DNA of 25,542 bases from the NCBI GenBank assembly GCA_963645405.1, contig CAVISR010000038.1, positions 1-25,542 of the forward strand, read 5' to 3'. The notes beneath the pieces are model-generated. The model did no database searches. It saw only the letters and a list, made by a program, of their open reading frames with translations, and was not told where the DNA came from. This document shows, one piece after another, positions 7,807 through 16,003 of this stretch; within the stretch, counting starts at the first letter, position 1; every line of letters starts with the position of its first letter. The position numbers were made by a program, and so were the translations under genes. Source of the stretch: Colivivens sp963645405 (GTDB lineage Bacteria; Bacteroidota; Bacteroidia; Bacteroidales; Bacteroidaceae).

Positions 7807-8985
7807 TTATTCCACGTAGAGCACGAGTCCTTTCAGGTATTCGCCCTCGGGATGGTAGATGTTGATTGGATGGTCGGCTGGCTGATGGAGCTGATGGAGG
7901 ATGCGCACCTTGCGGTGTGCCTGGGCTGCAGCAGTGAATACGGCAGCGCGGAAGTTGTCTTTGGTCACTACCTGCGAACAGCTGAAGGTGAAGAGGATTC
8001 CGCCGTGCTGTATCTTCTCGAAAGCCTTGTGGTTGATGCGTGTATAGCCTTTCAGCGCATTGCGCAGTGCGTCCTTGTGCTTGGCAAAGGCTGGCGGGTC
8101 GAGGATGATGAGGTCATAGTTGTCGCCCATGTTGTCGAGGTACTTGAACGCATCTTCGGCATATGCCTTGTGGCGGGGGTCGCCGGGGAAGTTGAGTTCC
8201 ACGTTGGCATTGGTGAGGTCGATGGCTTTCTGTGACGAGTCGACAGAGTGTACGCACTTGGCTCCTCCGCGCATGGCGTAGAAGGAGAAGCCTCCGGTGT
8301 AGCAGAACATGTTGAGCACGTTGCGGTCTTTGCTGTAGTGCTCGAGCAGGCTGCGGTTGTCGCGCTGGTCGACGAAGAAGCCTGTCTTCTGTCCTTTCAG
8401 CCAGTCGACATGGAACTTCAGTCCGTTCTCCATCGCTATGTCGTCGGCACTGCCTCCCAGCAGGAATCCGTTTTCCTGTCCGAGGTCTGCCTTGAAGGGT
8501 AGGGTGGTCTCCGACTTGTAGAAGATGTTCTTGATTTTGCCTTCCATCACTTCCTGGAGTGCCTGTGCCACTTTCATGCGGTCTTGGTGCATGCCGACTG
8601 AGTGGGCTTGCATCACGGCAGTGTTGCCGTAGATGTCAATCACCAGTCCCGGCAGGTTGTCGCCTTCACCGTGCACCAGCCGGTAGGTGTTGTTCTGTGG
8701 GTTGTCTGCCACTCCGATGCAGAGCCTCACCTTGTAGGCTGTAGCAAGCCGCTGCTTGTAGAATTCGACGTCGATGGTCTCGTGGTCGAATGTCAGCACG
8801 CGCACCATGATTGAGCCTATCTGGTAGTGTCCGGTGGCAATGTATTCGCGTTGGCTGGTGAATACTTCCACCACATCGCCTTCCTCGGGCTTGCCGTCGA
8901 TTGATGCGATGGCTCCGGAGTAGATCCATGGATGGAAGCGCTGCAGGGATTCTTCCTTTCCCCTTCTAAGATATATTCTGTTCAT
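7807..8985 (-). CDS. rlmI: 23S rRNA (cytosine-C5) methyltransferase, RlmI family
   Basis: The 392-residue SAM-dependent methyltransferase matches RlmI/YccW, which methylates cytosine 1962 of 23S rRNA in E. coli. Residues 1-75 form the PUA-like RNA-binding domain (HPWIYSGAI near 18-26). GQKTGFFVDQRDNR (198-211) is the family hallmark. The SAM-binding motif I is NMFCYTGGFS (225-234). LDPPAF (295-300) is the catalytic loop, and FSCSQ (334-338) carries the probable nucleophile Cys336. Length is normal for the family. The start overlaps the exonuclease gene by 20 bp, so this is the last gene of the recF operon. Family assignment is confident; the exact target base is inferred from E. coli. Confidence 0.92.
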   Translation of the reverse strand: MNRIYLRRGKEESLQRFHPWIYSGAIASIDGKPEEGDVVEVFTSQREYIATGHYQIGSIMVRVLTFDHETIDVEFYKQRLATAYKVRLCIGVADNPQNNTYRLVHGEGDNLPGLVIDIYGNTAVMQAHSVGMHQDRMKVAQALQEVMEGKIKNIFYKSETTLPFKADLGQENGFLLGGSADDIAMENGLKFHVDWLKGQKTGFFVDQRDNRSLLEHYSKDRNVLNMFCYTGGFSFYAMRGGAKCVHSVDSSQKAIDLTNANVELNFPGDPRHKAYAEDAFKYLDNMGDNYDLIILDPPAFAKHKDALRNALKGYTRINHKAFEKIQHGGILFTFSCSQVVTKDNFRAAVFTAAAQAHRKVRILHQLHQPADHPINIYHPEGEYLKGLVLYVE

Positions 8986-9646
8986 ATTCTATCGTTTGCT
9001 GGATATTGTTGTCTGAAGGCTGCTCTGCCTCGTCGTTTTCTATAAGTTCGTAGTCGTGGCTTGTCTTGAGCCGTATGATTTCCTCGTGAATGCGGATGCA
9101 TGCCCAGGCATCGATGGATGCGTATGCTTTCTGTGCATCGGTCAGTATGTCGGCTTCCCAGTTGCTCAGCCGCTGGCGCTTGCTTATCATCTTGCCGAAG
9201 AGGTTGGCATAGACTTTCTGCAGGGAGCAGTCTTTGATTCCCACTTGCTTCACTTCTTCCTGCAGTTCGATGTATTTGCCCGGTGTGAACCTATGGCGGC
9301 GTTCGAGTGTTTGGAGGTCGTCTTTCAGCGACAGTCCCACTTTCACCACTGATTGGCTTTCGAGCAACTGGATGAGGCTCTCGGGCATGTCGATGCGGTT
9401 GAGCCGGAAGAGGAAGCAGGTGTCGTGGGTGGAGACTTGGAGCAGTGCCACTTTGTTGACTACATGTTTGCGGAACGAGGGTCGGGTTTCGGTGTCGATT
9501 CCCAGCAGGGGCTCTTCCATGAGGTATGCCACTGCTTTGTCGGCTTCTGCCTTTGTGGTTATGGTGAAGATTCTGCCTGGGAAGGTTTCCTTCGGCATCA
9601 TGCTAATCAGGTTCTTGTCTATCTTATCGTATATAGTCTTGTTCAT
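8966..9646 (-). CDS. RNase D/DnaQ-like 3'-5' exonuclease
   Basis: The 226-residue protein is a single DEDDy exonuclease domain like the catalytic domain of RNase D. Asp51 and Glu53 are in GIDTET, Asp109/Asp110 in LKDDLQ, and Tyr175 and Asp179 in YASIDAW. Such enzymes trim RNA or DNA 3' ends with two metal ions. The HRDC domains of full RNase D are absent. I chose the ATG at 9646; a TTG 12 bases upstream could also open the frame but is less likely. It overlaps the DUF5063 gene by 23 bp and rlmI by 20 bp, pointing to coupled translation. The last 30 residues are acidic and polar (LIENDEAEQPSDN) and look disordered. Whether it prefers RNA or DNA is not visible. Confidence 0.87.
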   Translation of the reverse strand: MNKTIYDKIDKNLISMMPKETFPGRIFTITTKAEADKAVAYLMEEPLLGIDTETRPSFRKHVVNKVALLQVSTHDTCFLFRLNRIDMPESLIQLLESQSVVKVGLSLKDDLQTLERRHRFTPGKYIELQEEVKQVGIKDCSLQKVYANLFGKMISKRQRLSNWEADILTDAQKAYASIDAWACIRIHEEIIRLKTSHDYELIENDEAEQPSDNNIQQTIEYEQNIS

Positions 9647-10169
9647 CGGTGTTGTCAATAGAGTATTTCACTTCATGGAGCGCACGCATCACGTTCACCA
9701 GTTTCTGTCCCCAGTCGGTCATGAAGTTTTGTTTGCAGGCTTCCAGTGCCATCATCTTTTCCTCGTCTACACCTATTTTATATATATAGGCGAAATTCTT
9801 GATGTCCTGGTAGATGTCGGCAATGTTTTCGCTTATGGTCATCAGTATCGGTTCGTCGCTGTATTTCATGTCGCTCACGAACACGTCGAGATAGTCGTCT
9901 TTGTCTGCCATCAGGAAAGCCACGTTGTTGCGTATGATATTGTAGTTGTCCTCAGTCACGTAGTCGCCTATGCTGCCTTCTTCGATGCTCTCGTACTCGG
10001 GCATCAGTGTGCCTTTCAGATAGAGCAGCGGAAGCAGTTTCACCATTGTGTCGATGAATTCCCCGCGCTCTCTGCCTTCGAGGTCTTCGAGATAGGCGCA
10101 GAACTGCACTGCCACTGTGGTGAATTCCAGTACGTCGCGTTGGTATATCGGACTTTCGTTTTCTTGCAT
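9624..10169 (-). CDS. DUF5063 domain-containing protein
   Basis: The 181-residue soluble protein matches the pattern of the Bacteroidota DUF5063 family. It is mostly helical and acidic, with conserved-looking stretches EFTTVAVQFCAYLE (15-28), LLPLLYLKGTLMPEY (45-59) and MTDWGQKLVNVMRALH (149-164). There is no signal peptide, transmembrane segment or catalytic motif that I recognise. It lies between DUF721 and the exonuclease in the recF operon, with a 97-nt gap upstream and an overlap downstream. The function is unknown. Its constant company with recF-type and nuclease genes hints at nucleic-acid maintenance, but that is only context. Confidence 0.8.
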   Translation of the reverse strand: MQENESPIYQRDVLEFTTVAVQFCAYLEDLEGRERGEFIDTMVKLLPLLYLKGTLMPEYESIEEGSIGDYVTEDNYNIIRNNVAFLMADKDDYLDVFVSDMKYSDEPILMTISENIADIYQDIKNFAYIYKIGVDEEKMMALEACKQNFMTDWGQKLVNVMRALHEVKYSIDNTDEQDYIR

Positions 10170-10266
10170 TTCTCTTTCTTTAGTTTGTTTGTGGCATTGT
10201 CGCCAACTTGTCTTTTATATTTGTTTCGTCAGTGTTCTTTTGCCTTTTCCTTTCGCTTCCACATTC

Positions 10267-10557
10267 TCAGATGAATACGATGTCGGAAATCACGTATGCT
10301 CCGACGTGCTCGTTGAGTTGGCGTACCAGACTGCTTCTGCCCATCATGAGGTCGCTCTTCAGTGTGGACGACTTCACCTTCACGTAGAGTGTCTGGTTCT
10401 TGATGAAGAGGTCGCCCGTGTAGCGTGCAATGGTTTTGCCCACCACTGTGTTCCACGACTCGATGAGCCGGTACTGGTTGAGCGGAGTCTCCAGTCCGTT
10501 CTGCCGCAGGCAGTCGTTCAGTATGTCGGTCAGCGATTCTGTCTTGCTTCGTTTCAT
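10267..10557 (-). CDS. DUF721 protein, DciA-like
   Basis: The 96-residue protein belongs to the DUF721/DciA family by pattern: LTDILNDCLRQNGL (9-22), an ESWNTVVGKTIARYT segment (33-47), and LYVKVKSSTLKSDLMMGRSSLV (57-78), here cited as a region. DciA proteins load the replicative helicase DnaB in bacteria lacking DnaC. In many genomes a DUF721 gene lies beside recF or dnaA-linked genes, as it does here. Its ATG overlaps the recF stop by 4 bp (ATGA), so translation is probably coupled. It is short for the family, consisting of just the KH-like domain. The helicase-loader role is inferred from the family. Confidence 0.83.
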   Translation of the reverse strand: MKRSKTESLTDILNDCLRQNGLETPLNQYRLIESWNTVVGKTIARYTGDLFIKNQTLYVKVKSSTLKSDLMMGRSSLVRQLNEHVGAYVISDIVFI

Positions 10558-11648
10558 TCTGTCACCTCCCCGTCTTTCACGTTGAATATCTTGTAGTCTC
10601 CCTTCGACATCTCGAGAATCCGGTCGAGGTTCTCGCGGTTGGTGTCGGTGATGAAAATCTGTCCGAGGTCGTCGCCTGATGCCAGGTGTATGATTTGCTC
10701 CACCCGCTGTGCGTCGAGCTTGTCGAATATGTCGTCCAGCAGAAGTAGCGGTGTGGTCTTGCTGCCCGTGTTGCGCAGGAAGTCGAACTGTGCCAGTTTC
10801 AGACTGATGAGATAGGTCTTGTTCTGTCCTTGCGAACCCTCGCGCTTGATGGGGTAGCTGTCGATGGTCATCGTGAGGTCGTCGCGGTGGATGCCGTGAA
10901 GTGAGTAACCCATGATTCGGTCTTTCGCCCGTCCTTGCTGTATGGTCTGCAGCAGTGGTCCGCGAGTGCAGTGGCTGCTGTATTCCAATCCCACTTCCTC
11001 GTGGTTGCCCGATATGCGGGTGTAGTATTCCTGGAACACGGGGATGAACTGCGTGATGAACTCGTTTCTCAGCTTGTAGATCTGTTCACCCGTTGCTGCC
11101 ATCACTTCCTCGAATGCTTCCATGATTTCGGGGTCGGGCTCAGCCTCCTGCTTGAGCATCGAGTTGCGCTGTTGCAGGGCATTGTTGTAGCGTATGAGCA
11201 TGTTCATGTAGCTTGGGTCGTACTGTGAAATCACCACGTCCATGAATCTCCGCCGTCCGTCGCTTATGCCGTTTATGAGTTCGTGGTCGTTGGGCGACAC
11301 GAGTATGAGCGGCAGCAGCCCGATGTGCTCCGACATCTTCTTGTATGCCTTCTTGTTGCGCTTGAACTGCTTCTTCTGTCCCCGTTTCAGTCCGCAGGAA
11401 ATCTCCTCCTGCGTGCCGTTGAGGTCGTACAGTCCTTGAAGCATGAAGAACTCTTCTCCGTGCCGTATGTTCTGCGAGTCAACGGCATTGATTGAGCTCT
11501 TGGTGAACGACAGGAAATAAATGGCATCGAGGATGTTGGTCTTTCCCTCTCCGTTGCTGCCGATGAAGCAGTTGATGTTCGGTGAGAAGTCGAGTTCCGC
11601 CTCCTTGATGTTTTTATAGTTCAGAATTGTGATATGCTTCAAATTCAT
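10554..11648 (-). CDS. recF: DNA replication and repair protein RecF
   Basis: The 364-residue SMC-like ATPase has a Walker A GSNGEGKT (30-37), the ABC signature region REGSQGQNKTYLISLKLAQ, and Walker B LLLLDDIFDKLD. RecF acts with RecO and RecR to load RecA at single-strand gaps. A GTG upstream (11693) would add 15 residues, but it lies inside the promoter (11653-11684). The ATG at 11648 also places MNLKHITILNYKNIKEAEL where RecF proteins normally begin. The -7 element ends only 4 nt before this ATG, so the message is probably leaderless. It is the first gene of the operon recF-DUF721-DUF5063-exonuclease-rlmI. Confidence 0.95.
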   Translation of the reverse strand: MNLKHITILNYKNIKEAELDFSPNINCFIGSNGEGKTNILDAIYFLSFTKSSINAVDSQNIRHGEEFFMLQGLYDLNGTQEEISCGLKRGQKKQFKRNKKAYKKMSEHIGLLPLILVSPNDHELINGISDGRRRFMDVVISQYDPSYMNMLIRYNNALQQRNSMLKQEAEPDPEIMEAFEEVMAATGEQIYKLRNEFITQFIPVFQEYYTRISGNHEEVGLEYSSHCTRGPLLQTIQQGRAKDRIMGYSLHGIHRDDLTMTIDSYPIKREGSQGQNKTYLISLKLAQFDFLRNTGSKTTPLLLLDDIFDKLDAQRVEQIIHLASGDDLGQIFITDTNRENLDRILEMSKGDYKIFNVKDGEVTE

Positions 11649-11652
11649 TGTG

Positions 11653-11684
11653 CAAAGATACGGCAATATGAGCGAATAAACAAA
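11653..11684 (-). promoter_or_regulatory. Near-perfect Bacteroidota promoter of recF
   Basis: The minus strand reads TTTG (11681-11684), 20 nt, TATCTTTG (11653-11660), then CACA and the recF ATG. Transcription from this class starts a few bases after the -7 element, so the start point falls at or next to the A of the ATG. Confidence 0.85.
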
Positions 11685-11878
11685 TTTATTCACACTTTTC
11701 AGTTTGACGATGCCTGACTGCTTGCCGGCTTTGCCGTAAAATGCTTGTTGTTGCAGCCGTTCAAGCGCAAGTTCGCTGTGTGGGAGTAAGCAAGAGTGTT
11801 GTATGTTTCAGCTCCCGCAAGCTCAAATGTGATGGGGTTTCATGGATATCGTTGTCCCATCTGTGGGTTTCGACAAAA
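11685..11878. other. Gene-free stretch upstream of recF
   Basis: I see no gene in this stretch. Short open frames on either strand lack a promoter or conserved appearance. The 22-bp tandem repeat follows at 11879-11988. Confidence 0.5.
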
Positions 11879-11988
11879 ATAAACACATGTTCGTGGGGCG
11901 ACGGACAAGCGTTCGTAAGTCAACGGACAAGCGTTCGTAAGTCAACGGACAAGCGTTCGTAAGTCGGTGGACAACCGTTCGTGGAACT
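11879..11988. repeat. 22-bp tandem repeat array (3 clean units plus 2 diverged)
   Basis: Clean units are 11901-11922, 11923-11944 and 11945-11966, each reading ACGGACAAGCGTTCGTAAGT plus two bases, with identity broken only in the last base. A diverged unit follows at 11967-11988, and a weaker half-similar one precedes at 11879-11900. The period is not a multiple of three and there are no spacers, so it is neither a protein repeat nor a CRISPR. It lies between the RluA-family gene stop and the recF promoter. Confidence 0.85.
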
Positions 11989-12048
11989 ATAAGCCAAAGC
12001 TTGCCTAGGTTTTTATACTTGCGGAACTTGATGGTAGGAGTGCTTGCC

Positions 12049-13407
12049 TCAGAAGTCGGGCGGCACTTCGAGGTGGATATGCTTGCCGGTGGTGGGATGG
12101 ATGAAGTCGATGGACTCTGCATGAAGATACATGCGGTGACTGGGGGTTGACTTTGAATAGAGCCGATCGCCTACGATTGGGCAGCCGAGTCCGTCGGGAT
12201 GGGCTGCATGCACGCGCAACTGGTGGGTTCTGCCTGTCTGGGGATAGAAGGCGATGCGTGTGTGGTTGCCGTTACGTTCCAATACTTCGTAGTGGGTGAC
12301 GGCTTCTTTGCCGTGGGCATAATTCACCATCTGTCGGGGCCGGTCGAGTTTGTTGGGTGACAAGGGTAGGGCGATGGTTCCGCTCTCGCTCTCCACTGTC
12401 CCTTCGAGGATGGCAACGTAGCGTTTGCGCACTTCGTGTTTGTAGAACTCTATCTGCAGTGCCTTGTGGGTTTCTTTGTCCTTGGCTAGCATCATGATGC
12501 CCGAGGTATCCATGTCGAGGCGGTGGACGATTAGTGGTCCGCTGATGTAGGGATGGGTGGATTGGATGACTGACTCCACGCTGGGTGCATCCACATTGCC
12601 GCGCACTGCCAACATCCCTGCAGGTTTGTAGACGGCAATGATGGCATTGTCTTCGTAGATGACTTTCATCTCGCGTGCCTTCTCGCGCATGGTGGCAAGC
12701 AACGGGTTTTCTTCCACGTCGAGACCGATGAGCATGTGCTCGAGTATAGGCTTGCATTTTGCCTGGCATGCCGGATAGTATTCGCCTTCATACCTTACTT
12801 CTCCCTTGGGCGAACGTCCCAACCAGAACTCTGCCATGCAAAGCGGTTGCAGATTGTGACGGTAGGCGTACTGCAGGAGTTTGGGCGCACAACATTCGCC
12901 TGCTCCTGAGGGCGGGATGCGGCAGGTCTGCTTGTCGAAGATGTCGACCAGCGACCGTGTCTCTCCTTTTGCATTGAGAAACTGGAACTGGTTGAACAGT
13001 TTCATCTGCAGAGCCCTTGACCTCTCGCTCTTCTCCTCTCCGTCGGGCATGGCGCTGATTATGGCATCCTCTTCTCTGTAGGTTGTTTCCCATTGCTCGA
13101 CATCATACACGGGCGGTACGAACCCTTCGATGCACCGCTTGCCGTCGAGCAGTCCCGAGAATGCCCAAAGACTGCTGATGCCGTCCGGGGTATTCACCAC
13201 AATCACTCCGAACATCTTGCCCAGACTGATTTCCTCTTGCCATTCGCTATGGCTGCGCAGGTGGGCTTGCAGCATGTGGCTTGCACGCAGCGAGAGAGGG
13301 TGGGGCGTGTAGTGGAATGGATAGGTGAACTGACGGGGTAAAACGACTTCACCCTCCAATGAGAGAGGGTGAAGCGCTGATGTTATGATATGAGGGTCAG
13401 TCATCAT
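12049..13407 (-). CDS. RluA-family pseudouridine synthase with N-terminal extension
   Basis: The 452-residue protein has a C-terminal RluA catalytic domain (about 248-450). HRLDMDTSG (295-303) includes the catalytic Asp298, and YPQTGRTHQLRVHAAH (388-403) is the family's second hallmark. Pseudouridine synthases of this family isomerise uridines in rRNA or tRNA. The first ~235 residues form an extension known in some Bacteroidota members. It holds five cysteines (162, 172, 173, 214, 218), including an ECC and a CxxxC, which could bind a metal. The ATG shares ATGA with the stop of the GH51 gene (4-bp overlap), so translation is probably coupled to it. A second ATG is the next codon. The target uridine cannot be told. 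Confidence 0.88.
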   Translation of the reverse strand: MMTDPHIITSALHPLSLEGEVVLPRQFTYPFHYTPHPLSLRASHMLQAHLRSHSEWQEEISLGKMFGVIVVNTPDGISSLWAFSGLLDGKRCIEGFVPPVYDVEQWETTYREEDAIISAMPDGEEKSERSRALQMKLFNQFQFLNAKGETRSLVDIFDKQTCRIPPSGAGECCAPKLLQYAYRHNLQPLCMAEFWLGRSPKGEVRYEGEYYPACQAKCKPILEHMLIGLDVEENPLLATMREKAREMKVIYEDNAIIAVYKPAGMLAVRGNVDAPSVESVIQSTHPYISGPLIVHRLDMDTSGIMMLAKDKETHKALQIEFYKHEVRKRYVAILEGTVESESGTIALPLSPNKLDRPRQMVNYAHGKEAVTHYEVLERNGNHTRIAFYPQTGRTHQLRVHAAHPDGLGCPIVGDRLYSKSTPSHRMYLHAESIDFIHPTTGKHIHLEVPPDF

Positions 13408-15986
13408 TTCTTTTTTGCATTGGCTGGAATCCTTATTACAGAAAGGCTGTAGGCTGGGATGTCGTAGCTCAGTGTAGGGCTTACCTGCAGTGTGGATGTC
13501 TGTGGCTTTACGTCCTTGTCGTCGGGCTTGCCGCTGAGGACTGTCAGACTTGCTGTGGTGTTGTAGCCTTGCAGGTCGCCCAGGTTAATGGTTGACTTGG
13601 TGTTGACCGGCAGCAGGTTGACGAGTTTCACGATGAGGTCACCGTTTTCTGCTTTCACTACTGAGGAGTTGACTCTCAGTTGCACTGCCTCGTTTCCTTT
13701 GACTGATATGTCGGTCGGGATGTATTCCACTCCGTTGTTGTTGCCGAAGAGGTATTGCACATAGTAGCTTGGGGCAGGACGTACGCTGGTGTTGCCGAAG
13801 TAGATGAGGTCGGGATTCCAGTTTGAATGCTTGTCCTTGCAGAGCAGCGGTGCATAGGATTCCATGACTACCACGTCGGCATTGCGCTCGAGATTGGTCA
13901 TGTGGAGTGCCTCGCCAAGGGCATTTTCCATGCGGTTGCCTCCGCTTGCCCATTCACCGAGATACACCTTGGTGCCGTTGCGGTCGTACTTGTCGTAGAA
14001 GTCCTGGTTGTGGATGAACCATCCCGGGCTCACGTAGTAGTGCTCGTCGACAATGTCCACATTCTCCTTGCGTGCCAGTTGCCATCCGTATTCGTAGTCG
14101 CTTCCTTCGAAGAACGGACCAACTGTTCCCACTACTTCGATTTCCGGATATTTGGCTTTGATTCCCTTGTTGAGGAAGTTGAAGCGCTCGGTGAACACAT
14201 CGGAGATGAGGTCTTCGTTGCCTATGCCGAGGTATTTGAGTCCGAATGGTTTGGGATGTCCTGCGTCGGCACGCATCTTTGCCCATTTGGATGTCTTCGG
14301 GTCGCCGTTTGCCCATTCAATGAGGTTGAGCAGTTCCTGAAGGTATTCCTCCATGGTCTGCAATGGCTCGGATGTCGGTATGCATGCCTCTTGTCCTGCG
14401 AATGGCAGTCCGCCCTGCTGGCCGTGGCCTCCGCGCCATGAGTTCTGGCAGCATACTCCTGCAGGAAGTACTGGCAGTGGTGCTGCTCCTATGTCTTCGC
14501 AGAACTGGAAGTATTCGTAGAATCCGAGTCCCATGGTCTGATGATAGCTCCATATGTTGGCAAGGGTCTTGCGCTCCCACAGCGGTCCTACGGTGTAGTT
14601 CCAGTGGTACATGTTTTCAAGTCCTTGTCCGTGGCTGGCGCAACCGCCCGGGAAGCGTACGAACTTTGGCTTGAGGTCGGCAAGTGCCTGTGCCAGGTCG
14701 GGACGGAGTCCGTTTTTGCGGTTCTTGAAGGTCTTTTGTGGGAAGAGGCTCACGAAGTCGATTGCCATCTTTCCTGCCTGCATCGGTGTGAGGCGTATCT
14801 GTGCGTTGTCGCAGTCTTGGCTTGCTGTGAGCACTGCCTTGTATTGCTTCCACTGTCCGTTGGCTTTGAATGTCTTTTGTGCCAGGACCTTGTCGCCGTC
14901 GATGAGTTCCACCTTTATGCTGCCTGCTCCTTCCATGTTCTTGAGGAAGAGGGAGAGGTCGTATTTGTCGCCCTTGCGGAGCACGATGCCGTCGAAGCCT
15001 CCGTTCTGGAGTGACGAACCGGTCTCAGTGGTGCTGAGCACTGCGTAGTGGGAGTTGTTCTTGTGGATTGGGTCGGCTGTCTCGATGGTCCAGTCGGTAT
15101 TGCCTGTACCTTCGAGTGTCCAGAACGACTTGGAGTTCCATCCGCCGTGGTCAAGATTGTTGTACTCGAAGTCGCGGTTCTGCACGAGTTCTGCATAGAG
15201 TCCGCCGTCGGCTGCATAGCTGATGTCCTCGAAGAAGATACCCACGAGGTTTGGACTGATGGCTTTCTTGCCTGCGGGATTGAGGGTGATGGTGGCTTCC
15301 ACGCTGCTTGTGTTGGCAAAGCGGGTGGCATCGTCACGCATTGATTCGCCGTGGCGCTGGTTGCGCAGGGTGGTGGCATTGCCTTTGTCGATGAGTGCCT
15401 CGACCAGTGCCCATGGTGCACGGGTGATGCATCCTTCCTGCTCTGTGCCTCCCACGGTCACTTTCACTTCCTGGCTCTTGTAGTCACCGCCTTCGCGTGC
15501 CGGTGTCCACTGCTTGAAGTCGCGGCTTGTCACCTGATAGGTTTTGCCTTCTTTTGTCTTGTAGGTCACCACGAAGAGTCCGCCTTTCTTCTCAAGCACC
15601 GGAGCAATCACGCTTGAGGTGGACACGTAGGGGTAGTCCTGCGGTTTCCAGATGGAGAGTTTCTGTGTCTGGGTGGTGGCAAACTGGTTGGTGTTGTCGT
15701 TCACCTGCCACACTGCATACCATGTGTCGCCGTCTTTGATGACGCTCGGGTGGAACATCCGCTTCTGCGAACCCCATGAACCGAAGTCGCTTTTCACGAA
15801 CGACTGGTCCTGGCCAATTGCCGTCCAGCGGCTTTTGTCGGAGCTGTATGCAATGTGGATGCCCTTGTGGGTGTCCTGTGGAATTGCGTAGGTGAAGATG
15901 TATACAGAGTCGGGTGCTGCTGCCATGCCTTTCAGCGTGATGCCGCACAGCATGGTCATTGCAAGCAAAAGTTTCTTTTTGTTCAT
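13404..15986 (-). CDS. Secreted GH51-type alpha-L-arabinofuranosidase
   Basis: The 860-residue protein begins with a signal peptide (MNKKKLLLAMTMLCGITLKG, cleavage near MAA at 21-24). Residues about 26-200 resemble part of a GH43-like beta-propeller (GIHIAYSSD, MFHPSVIKDGDTWYAVW). Residues about 285-415 look like a CBM4-type carbohydrate-binding domain. The GH51 (beta/alpha)8 catalytic domain (about 425-690) has acid/base Glu591 in GIGNED and nucleophile Glu678 in YLGEWA. A beta-sandwich C-terminal domain ends the protein. It would release arabinose from arabinan or arabinoxylan in the periplasm or at the surface. It follows a lipoprotein gene by 17 nt and overlaps the RluA-family gene by 4 bp. 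No SusC/SusD pair is seen. Confidence 0.92.
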   Translation of the reverse strand: MNKKKLLLAMTMLCGITLKGMAAAPDSVYIFTYAIPQDTHKGIHIAYSSDKSRWTAIGQDQSFVKSDFGSWGSQKRMFHPSVIKDGDTWYAVWQVNDNTNQFATTQTQKLSIWKPQDYPYVSTSSVIAPVLEKKGGLFVVTYKTKEGKTYQVTSRDFKQWTPAREGGDYKSQEVKVTVGGTEQEGCITRAPWALVEALIDKGNATTLRNQRHGESMRDDATRFANTSSVEATITLNPAGKKAISPNLVGIFFEDISYAADGGLYAELVQNRDFEYNNLDHGGWNSKSFWTLEGTGNTDWTIETADPIHKNNSHYAVLSTTETGSSLQNGGFDGIVLRKGDKYDLSLFLKNMEGAGSIKVELIDGDKVLAQKTFKANGQWKQYKAVLTASQDCDNAQIRLTPMQAGKMAIDFVSLFPQKTFKNRKNGLRPDLAQALADLKPKFVRFPGGCASHGQGLENMYHWNYTVGPLWERKTLANIWSYHQTMGLGFYEYFQFCEDIGAAPLPVLPAGVCCQNSWRGGHGQQGGLPFAGQEACIPTSEPLQTMEEYLQELLNLIEWANGDPKTSKWAKMRADAGHPKPFGLKYLGIGNEDLISDVFTERFNFLNKGIKAKYPEIEVVGTVGPFFEGSDYEYGWQLARKENVDIVDEHYYVSPGWFIHNQDFYDKYDRNGTKVYLGEWASGGNRMENALGEALHMTNLERNADVVVMESYAPLLCKDKHSNWNPDLIYFGNTSVRPAPSYYVQYLFGNNNGVEYIPTDISVKGNEAVQLRVNSSVVKAENGDLIVKLVNLLPVNTKSTINLGDLQGYNTTASLTVLSGKPDDKDVKPQTSTLQVSPTLSYDIPAYSLSVIRIPANAKKK

Positions 15987-16003
15987 TGGCTGTGTTGTTT
16001 TGA

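Noticed and set aside
11649..11693. Upstream GTG start for recF adding 15 residues
   Set aside because: The extension lies within the -33/-7 promoter and precedes the normal RecF N-terminus.
11879..11988. CRISPR array
   Set aside because: The 22-bp units abut directly, with no unique spacers and no cas genes.
11823..12122. 99-residue ORF across the 22-bp repeats
   Set aside because: The repeat period is not a multiple of three, so the translated frame shows no matching peptide repeat, and it overlaps the RluA-family gene.
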